Assembly (NCBI RefSeq): GCF_004337985.1
Contig: NW_021940919.1
Location: 1,337,874-1,401,873 of the forward strand
Direction: 5' to 3'
Origin: Pyricularia pennisetigena
Taxonomy: Eukaryota > Ascomycota > Sordariomycetes > Magnaporthales > Pyriculariaceae
DNA length: 64,000 nt
Shown here: piece after piece, positions 54,240-64,000 of the stretch
Numbering within the stretch: position 1 is the stretch's first letter
Layout of the letters: each line of letters starts with the position of its first letter
Notes under the pieces: model-generated
Told to the model about the DNA's origin: nothing
The model's input: the letters and a program-made list of their open reading frames with translations, nothing else
Databases searched by the model: none
Made by a program: the position numbers and the translations under genes

Positions 54240-54850
54240 TTTTCCTTCCTAATTTCTTTACGCTATATCCAATCGCGGAATTAAATTTCGTGGTCGTTCT
54301 TCCACCGTTCGTCGCAACGTTTTGCTTTTTATACCTTTTTCTTCGGCGGTCGAAATGCCTTTTTATTTTGTTTGCGAATCGCAGGGGATTGCGAAATGCG
54401 CTGTATCGCTTCGGGACTCCTTTGGTTGCGTCAATACGGTCGCTTGAATCGTTCGCAATACGATATAATAGGCATTTCGCGGGAGCAGTTGCGCCGTTTA
54501 GCTGTTTAGCATTCCAAATTGGATATTAACGTCGAAGACTAAACATTGCGTTTATTGGAACGGGAGCAAAAATTGGCGGTTAAACGTTGAAAGCTTTTGC
54601 GTATAAGAAATTTAAAAAAATGTGGTTTAACAAAATAGTAAAGGCGGTTTGTCGTAATATCAATAATTCAAAGGAATTGGATTAAATGGAGCGTAAAAAA
54701 ACAAAACAGGACAAACGGCGGCGATCCACCGAGATTTTTCCTAAAATGTTTTGGGAATCGTTTTTTCCGGATTCCAATTTTACCTGGGATTCGTCCTTCC
54801 CAATAAATCCTTTAAATCCTTTTTTATTGGATAAAATATATGTTTTTGCG
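54240..54850 (+). pseudogene. Antisense ORF remnant inside the chromovirus
   Basis: Between chromodomain and 3' LTR, the plus strand (opposite to gag-pol) shows protein-like sequence: FCLRIAGDCEMRCIASGLLW near 54366-54425, SREQLRRLAV near 54478-54507, TLRLLEREQKLAVKR near 54543-54587, LLRIRNLKKCGL, then MERKKTKQDKRRRSTE at 54686 and FWESFFPDSNFTWDSSF near 54750-54800. The Leu/Glu/Arg-rich coiled-coil followed by a basic, then acidic-aromatic tail is a real-looking pattern despite stops and a frameshift near 54650. No enzymatic motif. It resembles accessory ORFs associated with fungal retrotransposons (from memory, unverified). Confidence 0.5.
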
Positions 54851-55058
54851 CAGTGTTTAATTGGTAAATTACTTAATTCGTTTATTTTAATTTGTAATAT
54901 ATATTAATCGTTTTTTTATAAACTTATCTGGTGGTATGGTTTTGAATCCTGGTCGATCTTTAACTTTTGGGAATAATAGGTGGTATTTTTTTAAAATTTC
55001 CTTTTTTTGGCTAATTTCCTCGTAAATCCCATTTTTGATAATATTGGCAAAATAATTC

Positions 55059-55500
55059 CTAATAACTTTGGAAATGCTTAAGGGGTTCCCAAATATTTTT
55101 TTTGTGTCCATAATTTTCCCATTTAACAAAGTATTTTATTTTACCGTAATTGGGTTTGTGGTCCAGTATTCGTTCGACGTTATACGTTTTTTTTTGCGTC
55201 GATTTCGATTCTTTTTTAGGTATTGGTGCCGTGTGGTACCGGTTCCAATAATAATACGTGGAACGTTGGGTGGATTCTCTTAATTCCTGGTAATGATAGT
55301 TTTTAATTGGTTTCGTTACCTTTTTTTTATTGATTTTGAAAAGTCCAAGCTTTTTCAAATTAAATTCGCTATTGGGTCGTTATGTTTCAATAATACGTCG
55401 AATAAAATAAATGTTATTTTGTTTCTGGAAAAATGGTTCTTTTATCCAATATTAGTTGGCGTATTCAATTATTTTTTTCGTGCGAATTTTAATTTTTATT
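55059..55500 (-). pseudogene. pol: Chromovirus integrase end with chromodomain
   Basis: Minus strand. The integrase tail (HPTFHVLLLEPVP near 55225-55270) leads into a chromodomain: YNVERILDHKPNYGKIKYFV, then KWENYGHKKNIWEPLKHFQS near 55062-55185. The aromatic residues and the VKWxxY...WEP core are kept. Chromodomains bind methylated H3K9 and steer integration to heterochromatin, which suits this location. A 99-codon stretch (55059-55358) is still open. Confidence 0.9.
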
Positions 55501-56030
55501 GGAATTTTTAATGGAGTTTTTATAATTAGTTCACTTGTTTGTTGGTTCGTGGGGCCGTAATTGTGGTTTTTAATTTTCCATATACCGTGGGGTTAAATCC
55601 GTAATTGGCATAAAACAGGGTTATTTTAATATATTCGTTTTTGAAAGTGTTGTACACGGATTATATTATAATTAATAATTATACCCAATTATCCTGCTTG
55701 TGGTTTACGTAACAATTTAGGTATTGTTCCAATATTTGGTTGGCTCGTTTTGTTTATCCGTTTATTTATAGGTAAAATGCTATAAATAACTTGTGGTTAG
55801 TTTTTAGCTATTCCATTGAAATTTCCAGAATTTTAACGTAAAAAATTTATTTTTATCCGTAATAATGCTTTTTGGAAATCCGTAGTTATTAGTAATTCTT
55901 TGTAGGAATATGTAAGCGATTATTTCGGCGTTATCACTTTTTTTACAAGGTGGGAAATAGGCGTATTTGGTAAATTTGTCCATTATAACTAATATATTAT
56001 CGTATTTGGTTTTAGTAAATGGTTTTTCGG
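55501..56030 (-). pseudogene. pol: Chromovirus integrase catalytic core
   Basis: Minus strand. KYDNILVIMDKFTKYAYFPP near 55950-56010 keeps the first Asp; YGFPKSIITDKNKFFTLKFW near 55825-55890 the second. The region to the left (55501-55800) would hold the Glu but is decayed. The R1 insertion at 56031 separates the core from the HHCC finger just after the F(S)E block. Confidence 0.85.
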
Positions 56031-56988
56031 TGTTAAAAGGAAGGTTTTGTGATGAATTGTGAAGTGAATATATCTGTATAAGGTAGATATATATAAGGGA
56101 AAAGGTCACTTTTATAAGTAAGATAAATAGAGGTAAAAATTGTATTAATGGTTGAATGAATAGATAGATCAATACATAGATTATAAAACTTCTTCTAATC
56201 TAAGGTGGGAAACTCTTCCCTATTTATCTGCAAAAGTATTGCATGTGGCAATCCATGTATTACAAATCCACGTACTAAGGTTTGCATTTTATTTTTCCAA
56301 TTAGGATAAAATAAAACAACGCATTAGCGTTTACCTATTTATATATGTGGCTATTTTGAACGTCTCATATTTGAAACGTTGCATGACGCAATCTTCAAAT
56401 CCTTACCTATATTTATGTTATGCGTTTATTCTTACCAAAATAGGTTTGCCTGTGGATCGTATGATCTGCAAATGATCTGCGTTCATTTCTTTTGCCCAAA
56501 TAGGTCAAAAGGGTAGATGCATGAATTGTATGCAATTGTATTGCATTATTTAATCAATACACGCTATACAATTCCCAAAAGTTATGCAGTATTGTGCATA
56601 ATAATTATACATTATTATACATATTAATTAGGCATAGTTCTCCATATCAATTATGCATTATTGTGTATGATAATTATGCATCATTGGGCATAAAAATATA
56701 CATTATTGTGCATATTAATTAGGCATTGTTGTGCATAATTATGCATCGTAATATTTACTATATGCTTAAGCTTATAATATAAGCTTATTATCCTTTTATA
56801 CATTGCATAATATCCATGCATAGTTGTGCATAATTATGCATCGTAGTATATATTACGTATTTAAACTATAATATAAGCTTATCTTTCTTTTTATGCACAG
56901 CATAATAATTATGCATAATCGTGCATAATTATATATCGTAATATATTTTACGTGCTTAAGCTTATAATATAAGCTTATTATTCTCATA
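56031..56988 (+). mobile_element. R1 element with TTCGG duplication
   Basis: 958 bp, TGTTAAAAGGAAGG to CTCATA, between TTCGG copies (56026-56030 and 56989-56993), inside chromovirus integrase. Somewhat more RIPped than the 43955 and 48612 copies. Confidence 0.92.
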
Positions 56989-57463
56989 TTCGGAAAATGG
57001 TAATTCAACGATAAAATTAATTATAATAATTTACTATACTTTATTAGGGGTTGGTAAAAGCTGTAAAAGTTTACAAGGTTTATGTTTTGCGGATTTGCTT
57101 TTTGCGCAAAATTCGCAATTTTTGATGGTTTTTCGTTTTTTTTGTTGTATTCCTTTAAAGTTATAATGCTGTTTTAACCGTTTCCATATTTTTAAAGTTC
57201 CTTGGTGTCCGTGGGTTATATTTTCGTGGACTTTTTGTATTTGCTTTGGTATAATTATCGTACTGGTCGTTATAAGGTTTCAATAAATTGGTAAAAGGTT
57301 TGCGTCATTATTTATAGTAAAAGTTTTCCGTATTTTTTCAAGTATTATGTTTTTATAATCTGGTTTTCGGTTAAAGGCGTCGGCCCTACCGTTTTTTGCT
57401 CCTTTTCGATAAATAATCATAGTATGGAGTTTTAATAGGAATTTTGCCCATTTAATTTGCCGT
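56989..57463 (-). pseudogene. pol: Chromovirus integrase zinc finger
   Basis: Minus strand. THGHQGTLKIWKRLKQHYNF near 57160-57225 and KNCEFCAKSKSAKHKPC near 57080-57125 give an intact H-X-H / C-X2-C pattern, the H2C2 zinc finger upstream of the gypsy integrase core. It is read in one frame over about 55 codons. Confidence 0.88.
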
Positions 57464-57915
57464 TTATTGTAATATTTTACTGGTGGTAAAATAAGTTAAA
57501 TTTTTGTGGTCCGTATAAATTAGTATTTCGTATTTAATTTCGGATAGTTTTGGTTTCCATTTTTCAAATACTCGGGTAATAGCCATAAATGGTTTGTCAT
57601 AGATTTGGTAATAAAGTTTTGGTTTATATAATTTTTGTAAAAAAAAGGCGAAAAAATGTAGTGTTTTTTTCATTTGGTTGGTCAAATTATCCTTAAATTG
57701 CATAACCGGGTACGTCGGTTCCGATTTCGTAAAGTTTTATTGGATTTGGTATTTTAAAACTTGGTCTTTGTATTACTGCGTTTCGTAGCTGTTCGAAAAT
57801 ATGCTGTATTTATTCCGTCCATTGGAATTTTAAATTGTTTTTTGGTTATATTGGTTAATACGGTGGCGATCGCGCCGTATTTTTTAATAAACTTTTTATA
57901 AAAATTCACGTATCC
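57464..57915 (-). pseudogene. pol: Chromovirus RNase H / RT thumb
   Basis: Minus strand; YDKPFMAITRVFEKWKPKLS and YEILIYTDHKNLTYFTTSK (57464-57600) are the typical RNase H segment with the TDHKNL Asp. The upstream part (57700-57915) covers the connection domain and is cut by R1 at 57916. Confidence 0.88.
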
Positions 57916-58721
57916 TATGAGAATAATAAGCTTATATTATAAGCTTAAGCACGTAATATATACTACGATGCATAATTATGCACAATGATGTATAATTATT
58001 ATGCACAATAATGCATAATTAATATGCACAACAATGTATAATTATTATGCACAATGATGCATAATTATTATACATAATAATGCATAATTATTATGCACAA
58101 TACTGCATAACCTTTATGCAATGTATAACGTGTATAAATTAAATAATGCAATACAATTGCACACAATCCATGCATGTATACTTTTGACCTATTTGGGCAA
58201 AAGAAATGAACGCAGATCATATGCAGATCATGTGCAGATCATACGATCCACAGGCAAACCTATTTTGGTAAAAATAAAACGCATAACATAAATACAGGTA
58301 AGGTTTTGAAGATTGCGTCATACAACGTTTCCAATATGAGACGTTCAAAATAGCCACATATATAAATAGGTGAACGCTGAAGCGTTGTTTTATTTTATCC
58401 TAATTGGGAAAATAAAATGCAAACCTTAATACGTGGATTTGTAATACATGGATTGCCACATGCAATACTTTTGCAGATAAATAGGGAAGAGTTTCCCGCC
58501 TTAGAATTAGAGGAAGTTTTATAATCTATCGATCCATCCATCTATCTATCTATTGATCTATCGATCCATCGAACTATCGATCTCTCGATTCATTCAACCA
58601 TCAATACAATTTTTACCTCTATCTATCTTACTTATAAAAGTGACCTTTTTCCCCTTATATATATCTACCTTATATAGATATATTCACTTCACCATTCATC
58701 ACATAACCTTCCTTTTTTACA
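57916..58721 (-). mobile_element. R1 element with TATCC duplication
   Basis: 806 bp, TATGAGAATAAT to CTTTTTTACA, between TATCC copies (57911-57915 and 58722-58726). The empty site (CACGTATCCAAAAAATACCC) is seen in the left chromovirus at 4781-4800. Only one palindromic unit, followed by six 22-bp repeats. Confidence 0.93.
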
Positions 58722-58726
58722 TATCC

Positions 58727-59600
58727 GAGGAATACCCGAGCGTCTTTTACGTTTTATAGTTGGGGCTATTTTTCTATTGTTAGGATTTTTGATTTTTCCA
58801 TCCTTATTTTTCCAGGGGCGATACTATATTTCAGGAAATTGCTTTACCTATTGTAAAAAAGGCATTTTTCGGGTTTAATTAAAAGCTTAACGTTTTGTAG
58901 CTTTCGTAAAACCGTGTTAACGTATTTTTTATATTTTTCCAACGTTTTAGAAAAAATAAAAATATCGTCCAGGTAAATAACGATAAAAATGGTTAAATAT
59001 TTTCCATAAACGTGGTTAACTATAATTTGAAAAATTGCGGGGCCGTTTGTAAAACTGAAAAATATTACCAAATATTCGTAATATTCTCGTCGAATGCGAA
59101 ACGCTATTTTCCATGTTTCGCCTTCCTTTATAAGGATTAAATTGTATTTTTTTTTAAAATTTAATGTCGTAAACCACTGTATTCGGTAAAACATATTTCG
59201 AAATCTTCCTATTAGTGGGAAAGGGTAGCAATCTTTCATTTTAATATCGTTTAACTGTTTATAATCTACGTATAATCGTAGTTTTCCGTTTTCTTTTGGT
59301 ACGAAAAGGATTAAATATCCTGCTGGTAACGTCCATGGTCTAATATAACCTTTTTTAAGGTTTTTTGCGAAATATCCGTTTAAAACCTCCATTTATATCG
59401 GATTTAAACCGTATATTTTGTGGAATTTTGGTTGGGTTCCTTTTTTTAATGGTATTTCGTGGTCAAATGGGCTGTGCTCGGGTATTTTTATTTCGAATTT
59501 TTGGCTAAATAATTATATATAAACGTGGTATTTCTTTGGAAGTTTGCCGTTTTTAGTCTGTTTTTTCGTGGTTAATATTATATAATTGGATCGGGTTTAA
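58727..59600 (-). pseudogene. pol: Chromovirus reverse transcriptase
   Basis: Minus strand, open for 182 codons (58844-59392). RT fingers: LKKGYIRPWTLPAGYLILFV, GKLRLYVDYKQLN; palm: FFSFTNGPAIFQIIVNH and FIVIYLDDIFIFSKTLEKY with an intact YLDD near 58965-58985; PEKCLFYN follows. This is the best preserved RT in the window. Upstream (59400-59600) the N-terminal region is broken. Confidence 0.92.
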
Positions 59601-59991
59601 CCTGTGGATAATCGCTTTTTTTCCGATATTGGTTCCGGCGCTAATCGTCCTTCTTATAAATACGCCATTTATTTTATTTAGTTGTTCCGTGCTTTACATT
59701 TCCTGTATAAACCCTGCTATGCTGGGGGTCGTTTAATAATTGGGTGCTTTTCCCATCAAATTTGGCCTATAGTCTAATTTATCCGGGGGTTATTTTTTTC
59801 AAACTAAAAAATTCCTGGAATTATGTTTTTATTCCCTATTTCCGTAATATCCAAAATAATTTGTTTTCTTTATTTATAATTTTTTTTTCAAAGGTATACG
59901 GGTTTTATTTCGATGGTACCGTTCCCGTATAAAATTGCTTTTCCTTTTACGGTTTACAGTCGGTATATTTTTTTTTTATCACCAAAGTATC
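59601..59991 (-). pseudogene. pol: Chromovirus protease-RT linker
   Basis: Decayed minus-strand sequence collinear with 5640-6050 of the left copy. No motif recognised. Cut by R1 at 59992. Confidence 0.5.
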
Positions 59992-60850
59992 TATGAGAAT
60001 AATAAGCTTATATTATAAGCTTTAATACGTAATATATCCTACGATACATAACTATGCACAATTATTATGCAATGCATAAAAGAATAATAAGCTTATATTA
60101 TAAGGTTAAGCACGTGGTAAATATTACGATGCATAATTATGCACAAAAATGTATAATTATTATGCACAATAATGCATCCTTAATATGCATAACAATGTAT
60201 AGTTAATATGCACAAATAATGTATAATTACTATGCACAATGATGCATAATTATTATGCACCATACTGCATAACGTTTATGCAATATATAACGTGTATTAA
60301 TCAAATAATGCAATACAATTGCATACAATTCATGCATGTACACTTTTAACCTATTTGGGCAAAAGAAATAAACGCAGATCATGTGCAAATCATGTGCAAA
60401 TCATGCGATCCACAGGCAAACCTATTTTGGTAAAAATAAACGCATAATATAAATATAGGTAAGGTTTTAAAGATTGCGTCATACAACGTTTCAAATATAA
60501 AACGTTCAAAATAGCCACATATATAAATAAGTGAACGCTGAAGCGTTGTTTTATTTTATCCTAGTTGGGAAAATAAAATGCAAACCTTAATACGTGGATT
60601 TAATACATGGATTGCCACATGCAATACTTTTGCAGATAAATAGGGAAGAGTTTCCCGCCTTAGAATTAGAGGAAGTTTTATGATCTATCTATCGATCTAT
60701 CTATCCATCGATCTCTCGATTCATTCAACCATCAATACAATTTTACCTCTATTTATCTTACTTATAAAAGTGACCTTTTTCCCCTTATATATATCTACCT
60801 TATACAGATATATTCACTTCACAATTCATCACATAACCTTCTTTTTAACA
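59992..60850 (-). mobile_element. R1 element with GTATC duplication
   Basis: 859 bp, TATGAGAATAAT to CTTTTTAACA, between GTATC copies (59987-59991 and 60851-60855). The empty site AAAGTATCCGCCG lies at about 6044-6056 in the left chromovirus. Confidence 0.93.
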
Positions 60851-60855
60851 GTATC

Positions 60856-62185
60856 CGTCGTTTTTTCAAGATTTTTGGTGAAATGTAATTGTTTTATGCT
60901 CCGTTATTAAGGAACGTTAGTATAAATTTTCCATTAAATCGTATATTTAGGAATATATATTCGTATACTGTTTTCGTGGTTTGCGTGGCGTTTAAGGTTT
61001 TTTATGCCGATTGTATTACTACCGTTTAATACCTTATACCGTTTGGCCATTTTAGTTTTTTAGCTTACTGGACTCACGTCGTAAGTCCTTATTCTTTTTA
61101 TTTCGGGGCGTATGATTGCTTTCAATTTTATTTTTATTAAATCGGTATCCGGTTGGTGTGGGTGGTTTTCGTGCGTTCGTAAGTATTTCGTTATGTTTAA
61201 CCCTGCGGTTTTACACAATTCTGGTTATAAGTACGGGTCCTGGTTACCGGGACTTTATTTCGTACTATATTTGTATTTTAGCTAATATATATATTTTGCA
61301 ATTACTTCGGGTGCATTTGTACCATAAAAACTGTTTTTAATTATAATTTATTATAAAGTAATCGTTATAAAAGGTGAAAATTACCGCTGGTTCGGTGTTA
61401 AATCTTATTTTAATTTCCTGATTGGGTAATTCGGTGGTCGTATATATTTCGTGGATACCTGTTATTTTGCGTCGTCGTGGGAAAAAACTGTAGATTATTT
61501 TCCTGCTAAAATGTAATCCGCAATTATTTCGAAAATATTTTACCCAAAAATTTTTTATTTGCTTGGGATATTTGATATCCAAAATTGGGTGGTTTCCGAA
61601 AATTTGATTAATTGGTTTTATAGGGTTTTGTATTTATATTCGAAATGGTATTCCGGGGAATTGCACTAATTGGTCGTTTCGGTATAAATCGATGGGCTTT
61701 TTTTCGTATATAGAGGGGTTATTTTCCCTTGCTGCATTATATAGGTTTAAAAATATAACCTTTTTTCCGTTAAATTCGTTTTTTAATTCGTTATTGGATT
61801 TATTTATTGGGGTTTGTTGGATTATTCGGATACGGTAAATTTATCCTAATGGTTTTGGTTTTATTTTTTTTGAAATATTTAATTCCGTAAATTCAGGTAA
61901 TTTGGCGTTTTATTAGCGTAATTGTGCTGGTGGTTAATAAATACACGGTTTCCTACTGCTAAAATCCGGGTGTTTTTAGGTTTTTGCGGGTATTATCCTG
62001 CGTCCATTTTCACGTCATTATAGGTTATACAATTATCGTCCTAATATAGGGTCAAATTTATTAGGTTATATGAGTCCGGTTATATTTATTAATAAATTGT
62101 GGCGTTTAATTTTCGTAATTTTTGGAATCGGGGGTATTATTCTGATATCCGGTTACAAAATCGGGATATAAATTTAAAATGTTTT
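60856..62185 (-). pseudogene. pol: Chromovirus protease region
   Basis: Minus strand, collinear with 6050-7360. Open pieces such as 61337-61582 (YPKQIKNFWVKYFRNNCGLH) show coding origin, but no DTG/DSG could be read. Should contain the aspartic protease. Confidence 0.5.
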
Positions 62186-63170
62186 TGTGATAAAATTTGC
62201 GGATATGTCCCGGTTTGTTACATATAAAATATTTGCCATTTTTGGGATTTTTACGAAATCTTTTATGCTGCGTCGCGTTAAAGTTTATAAATCCGCTATA
62301 TATTCCGTAAAAAACATCATATTGGCGAAACGGTTTAAGGTGCTGGTATTTGCGTCCTATATTAGTTTATCACAAGGTTGGGCCTTATACGTTACGTCCT
62401 TCGTGTCGTTCCAATTTTCGTTTATAAAGTCGGTTATCGATTTTAACAGTTAATTTTACGTATTCGGTTAAAATATCGGATCGTTCTTTTTTTAACGAAT
62501 TCGTTTTTAACTTTTTCCTTAAATCCCGCATAAAAACGTGCCATTAGGGTTTCGGGGCCCCATAATAATTTGGCGGTAATTTATCGAAATTTATTAGCAT
62601 ATTTGGATACCGATTTGGTTTGGGTAAGGCGCACCAATTTACGTTTAACCGTACGTTTTTCGTTTGAATCACCGAATGCTCCTTTAAAACATTTTTCGAA
62701 ATTTTCGTAATCGTCGAAAATGCGGTTAATTTTAATTTTACGGTTTTTTTTTATCGTGGTCCAAATAATTTCGTAAGGTTAGTTCGAACCAGGCAAATAT
62801 ATCGCCTTTTAATAGCGAAATTGCGTAAATAACCTTATTTGGGCTACTATCGAAATTATTTTCGTTAAAATGAAAATGAACCCGGGTTTTAATAAAAAAA
62901 TCCCTGCAAAATACCTGGGGTGCTATCGTAAAATAATGGTAAAAAATGTTTAATATAATTCCTATTAATTCGATTAATTTATTCGGTTATTCGTTCTTAG
63001 AATTATCGATTTTTTGCTTAAAGCGTCGCGACTATTTGACCCAAGGCGTTAACGTTGGCCGGAGCGTTGGTGGTAAAAAGGGTTTAAAAGGTGATTTTAG
63101 TGGAAGATATTATTTCGGCGATACTGCACGGTATGTTTTAAGGTAAGGTATTAAATAGGAGCAATTAAAA
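62186..63170 (-). pseudogene. gag: Chromovirus gag with damaged zinc knuckle
   Basis: Minus strand gag. The CCHC site near 62190-62235 reads YFICNKPGHIRKFY: spacing X2-X4-X4 is kept, but the first and last Cys are Tyr (TGT-to-TAT, a RIP-context change). Upstream is matrix/capsid-like sequence shared with 7450-8345. The reading runs to the 5' LTR; the PBS region TTTTAATTGCTCC follows the LTR and does not match a common tRNA end. Confidence 0.75.
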
Positions 63171-63648
63171 TGTTACGATTAAAATATCGGGTAACCTGTT
63201 TTTAGGGTAAAATACAATGGCTTAAAGCAATTGAGCGTTTTAACTGGGTAACTGTAGTTTTTAATGATTGGGGTGAAATTATAATCGCTGTCAACAAATA
63301 TTAAATTAACTAAAATATAAAATTAATTGCTGCTTAGCAATCCTGAAATCGAATTTATTTACATGGTAGTAAATGTGTCCTTATATAGTCCGTGGTCCTG
63401 GGTGTGATATATTTCATATGTCGGATATATTGGTGAGCGGCTATATTATATATATCACCTGCTAAAAGTGCTATGTGTTTTTTGGCACCTATCGGTTATA
63501 GCACTCCTTAGTCACGTGCGGTCACGTAATCCGCTCCTTATATAATCCTATTTCCTGTCGGTCGGTGTCTTCTCTGGTCGAATGTCGTTGGGAGGGGTGT
63601 AACCCCGCCTGGCCTTATTGGTAACGGCCCAACTGTCTGGTCGTAACA
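63171..63648 (-). repeat. Chromovirus 5' LTR (LTR-B)
   Basis: 478 bp, TGTTACGATTAAAA to TGGTCGTAACA, followed by the TTAGG duplication and copia C4. Less RIPped at its end than the 3' LTR. Confidence 0.92.
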
Positions 63649-64000
63649 TTAGGCGTCCCCACGCTTTACGATCCTTATCGTACAAGGTATTTTTTATTAA
63701 TACGCCCCCTATATTATAATGTATAAAAGCACTAACGATATTTATTCTAAACGAAGGGATATATAAAACGTTATTTAACGTAACTCTTTTAAATTCGTCA
63801 GCTTTTTAGCCGTAACGGATTTGTATTTTTACAATTCCGGTACCTACAAACCTGATAGGGCCACCTCCTATACCGATTTCGATTGTAAAACCGGGGGTAT
63901 AATCGGTAAAAAAGTTGCTTATTTGCAAAAATATGGTGCGTGTTACCTGTATCGTACAAGATAGGGTAACCTAACTTCCAAGGTTTAGGTGCCCATTTTA
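63649..64000 (-). pseudogene. pol: Copia C4 protease region (continues off the window)
   Basis: The minus-strand continuation of C4 after the chromovirus. Contains the protease with LYDTGNTHHIFANK near 63915-63960, an intact DTG, and the tail VTLNNVLYIPSF-like block near 63745-63800. Runs out of the window. Confidence 0.85.

Larger units (their letters stand above)
53681..63648 (-). mobile_element. Near-complete Ty3/gypsy chromovirus
   Basis: Two LTRs (53681-54157 and 63171-63648) bound by a TTAGG duplication (53676-53680 and 63649-63653) inside copia C4; the host sequence rejoins exactly as in C3 (GGTATTTA..CGTCCCC). Minus orientation: gag, zinc knuckle, (protease), RT, RNase H, integrase with HHCC and DD core, chromodomain, PPT, 3' LTR. 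Three R1 insertions; about 7.3 kb without them. All ORFs carry stops. Confidence 0.93.

Noticed and set aside
1..64000. Mitochondrial or prokaryotic origin suggested by AT content
   Set aside because: LTR retrotransposons with chromodomain, Tc1/Pogo transposons and RIP signatures are nuclear fungal features; no rRNA, standard tRNA set or operons are present.

Overview
The window is AT-rich, repeat-derived DNA and contains no convincing single-copy host gene. Coding remnants are riddled with TAA/TAG stops and CpA-to-TpA / TpG-to-TpA changes while CpG is largely kept. This is the pattern of repeat-induced point mutation (RIP), so the source is most likely a filamentous ascomycete (Pezizomycotina) and the window an AT-rich, heterochromatin-like transposon graveyard. 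Species cannot be decided from the sequence.

Layout. 1-4410: fragment of a TIR DNA element (family H), then a decayed Ty3/gypsy element (gypsy-A; gag 647-1960, RT 2370-3626). 4411-8801: minus-strand 5' half of a chromovirus ending in its LTR (LTR-B). 8849-11425: jumbled family H ends. 12201-15838: decayed Ty3/gypsy gag/protease (gypsy-B). 15839-16497: a TG..CA LTR (LTR-D) holding a tRNA-like sequence. 16498-25395: Ty1/copia copy C1 (+), carrying a family H element and a Tc1/mariner element. 25396-30976: a plus-strand copia LTR (LTR-C), then minus-strand copia copy C2 and its 5' LTR. 30977-33840: gypsy integrase end plus an unidentified degenerate ORF. 33990-36072: family H copy split by a second mariner. 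36073-39157: stacked R1 repeats. 39158-41136: second gypsy-A copy. 41406-52945: copia copy C3 (-) with both LTRs, PBS and PPT, carrying a Pogo/Fot1-like transposon. 52946-53680 and 63649-64000: copia copy C4, split by a near-complete chromovirus (53681-63648) with 478/477-bp LTRs and a TTAGG target duplication.

The most striking component is family R1. It comprises at least 13 full-size (about 0.8-1.0 kb) or partial copies plus three miniature forms (49, 138 and 139 bp). Most full-size copies carry perfect 5-bp target-site duplications. They look like solo LTRs (start TGTWAAAA, end TCATA), but no internal region for them occurs in the window. The miniatures have the same end at both sides and two of the three have their own 5-bp duplications. 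R1 sits inside the copia, chromovirus, Pogo and gypsy copies, so it is the youngest layer, and many copies look only lightly RIPped.

The elements relate as a nested stratigraphy: copia C4 < chromovirus < R1; copia C3 < Pogo < R1; copia C1 < family H, mariner and R1. Individual domains (YLDD, HHCC, chromodomain, zinc knuckle, DTG protease, DDE motifs) remain legible, but every ORF is broken. Coordinates of element ends with target duplications are exact; coordinates of decayed domains are approximate.
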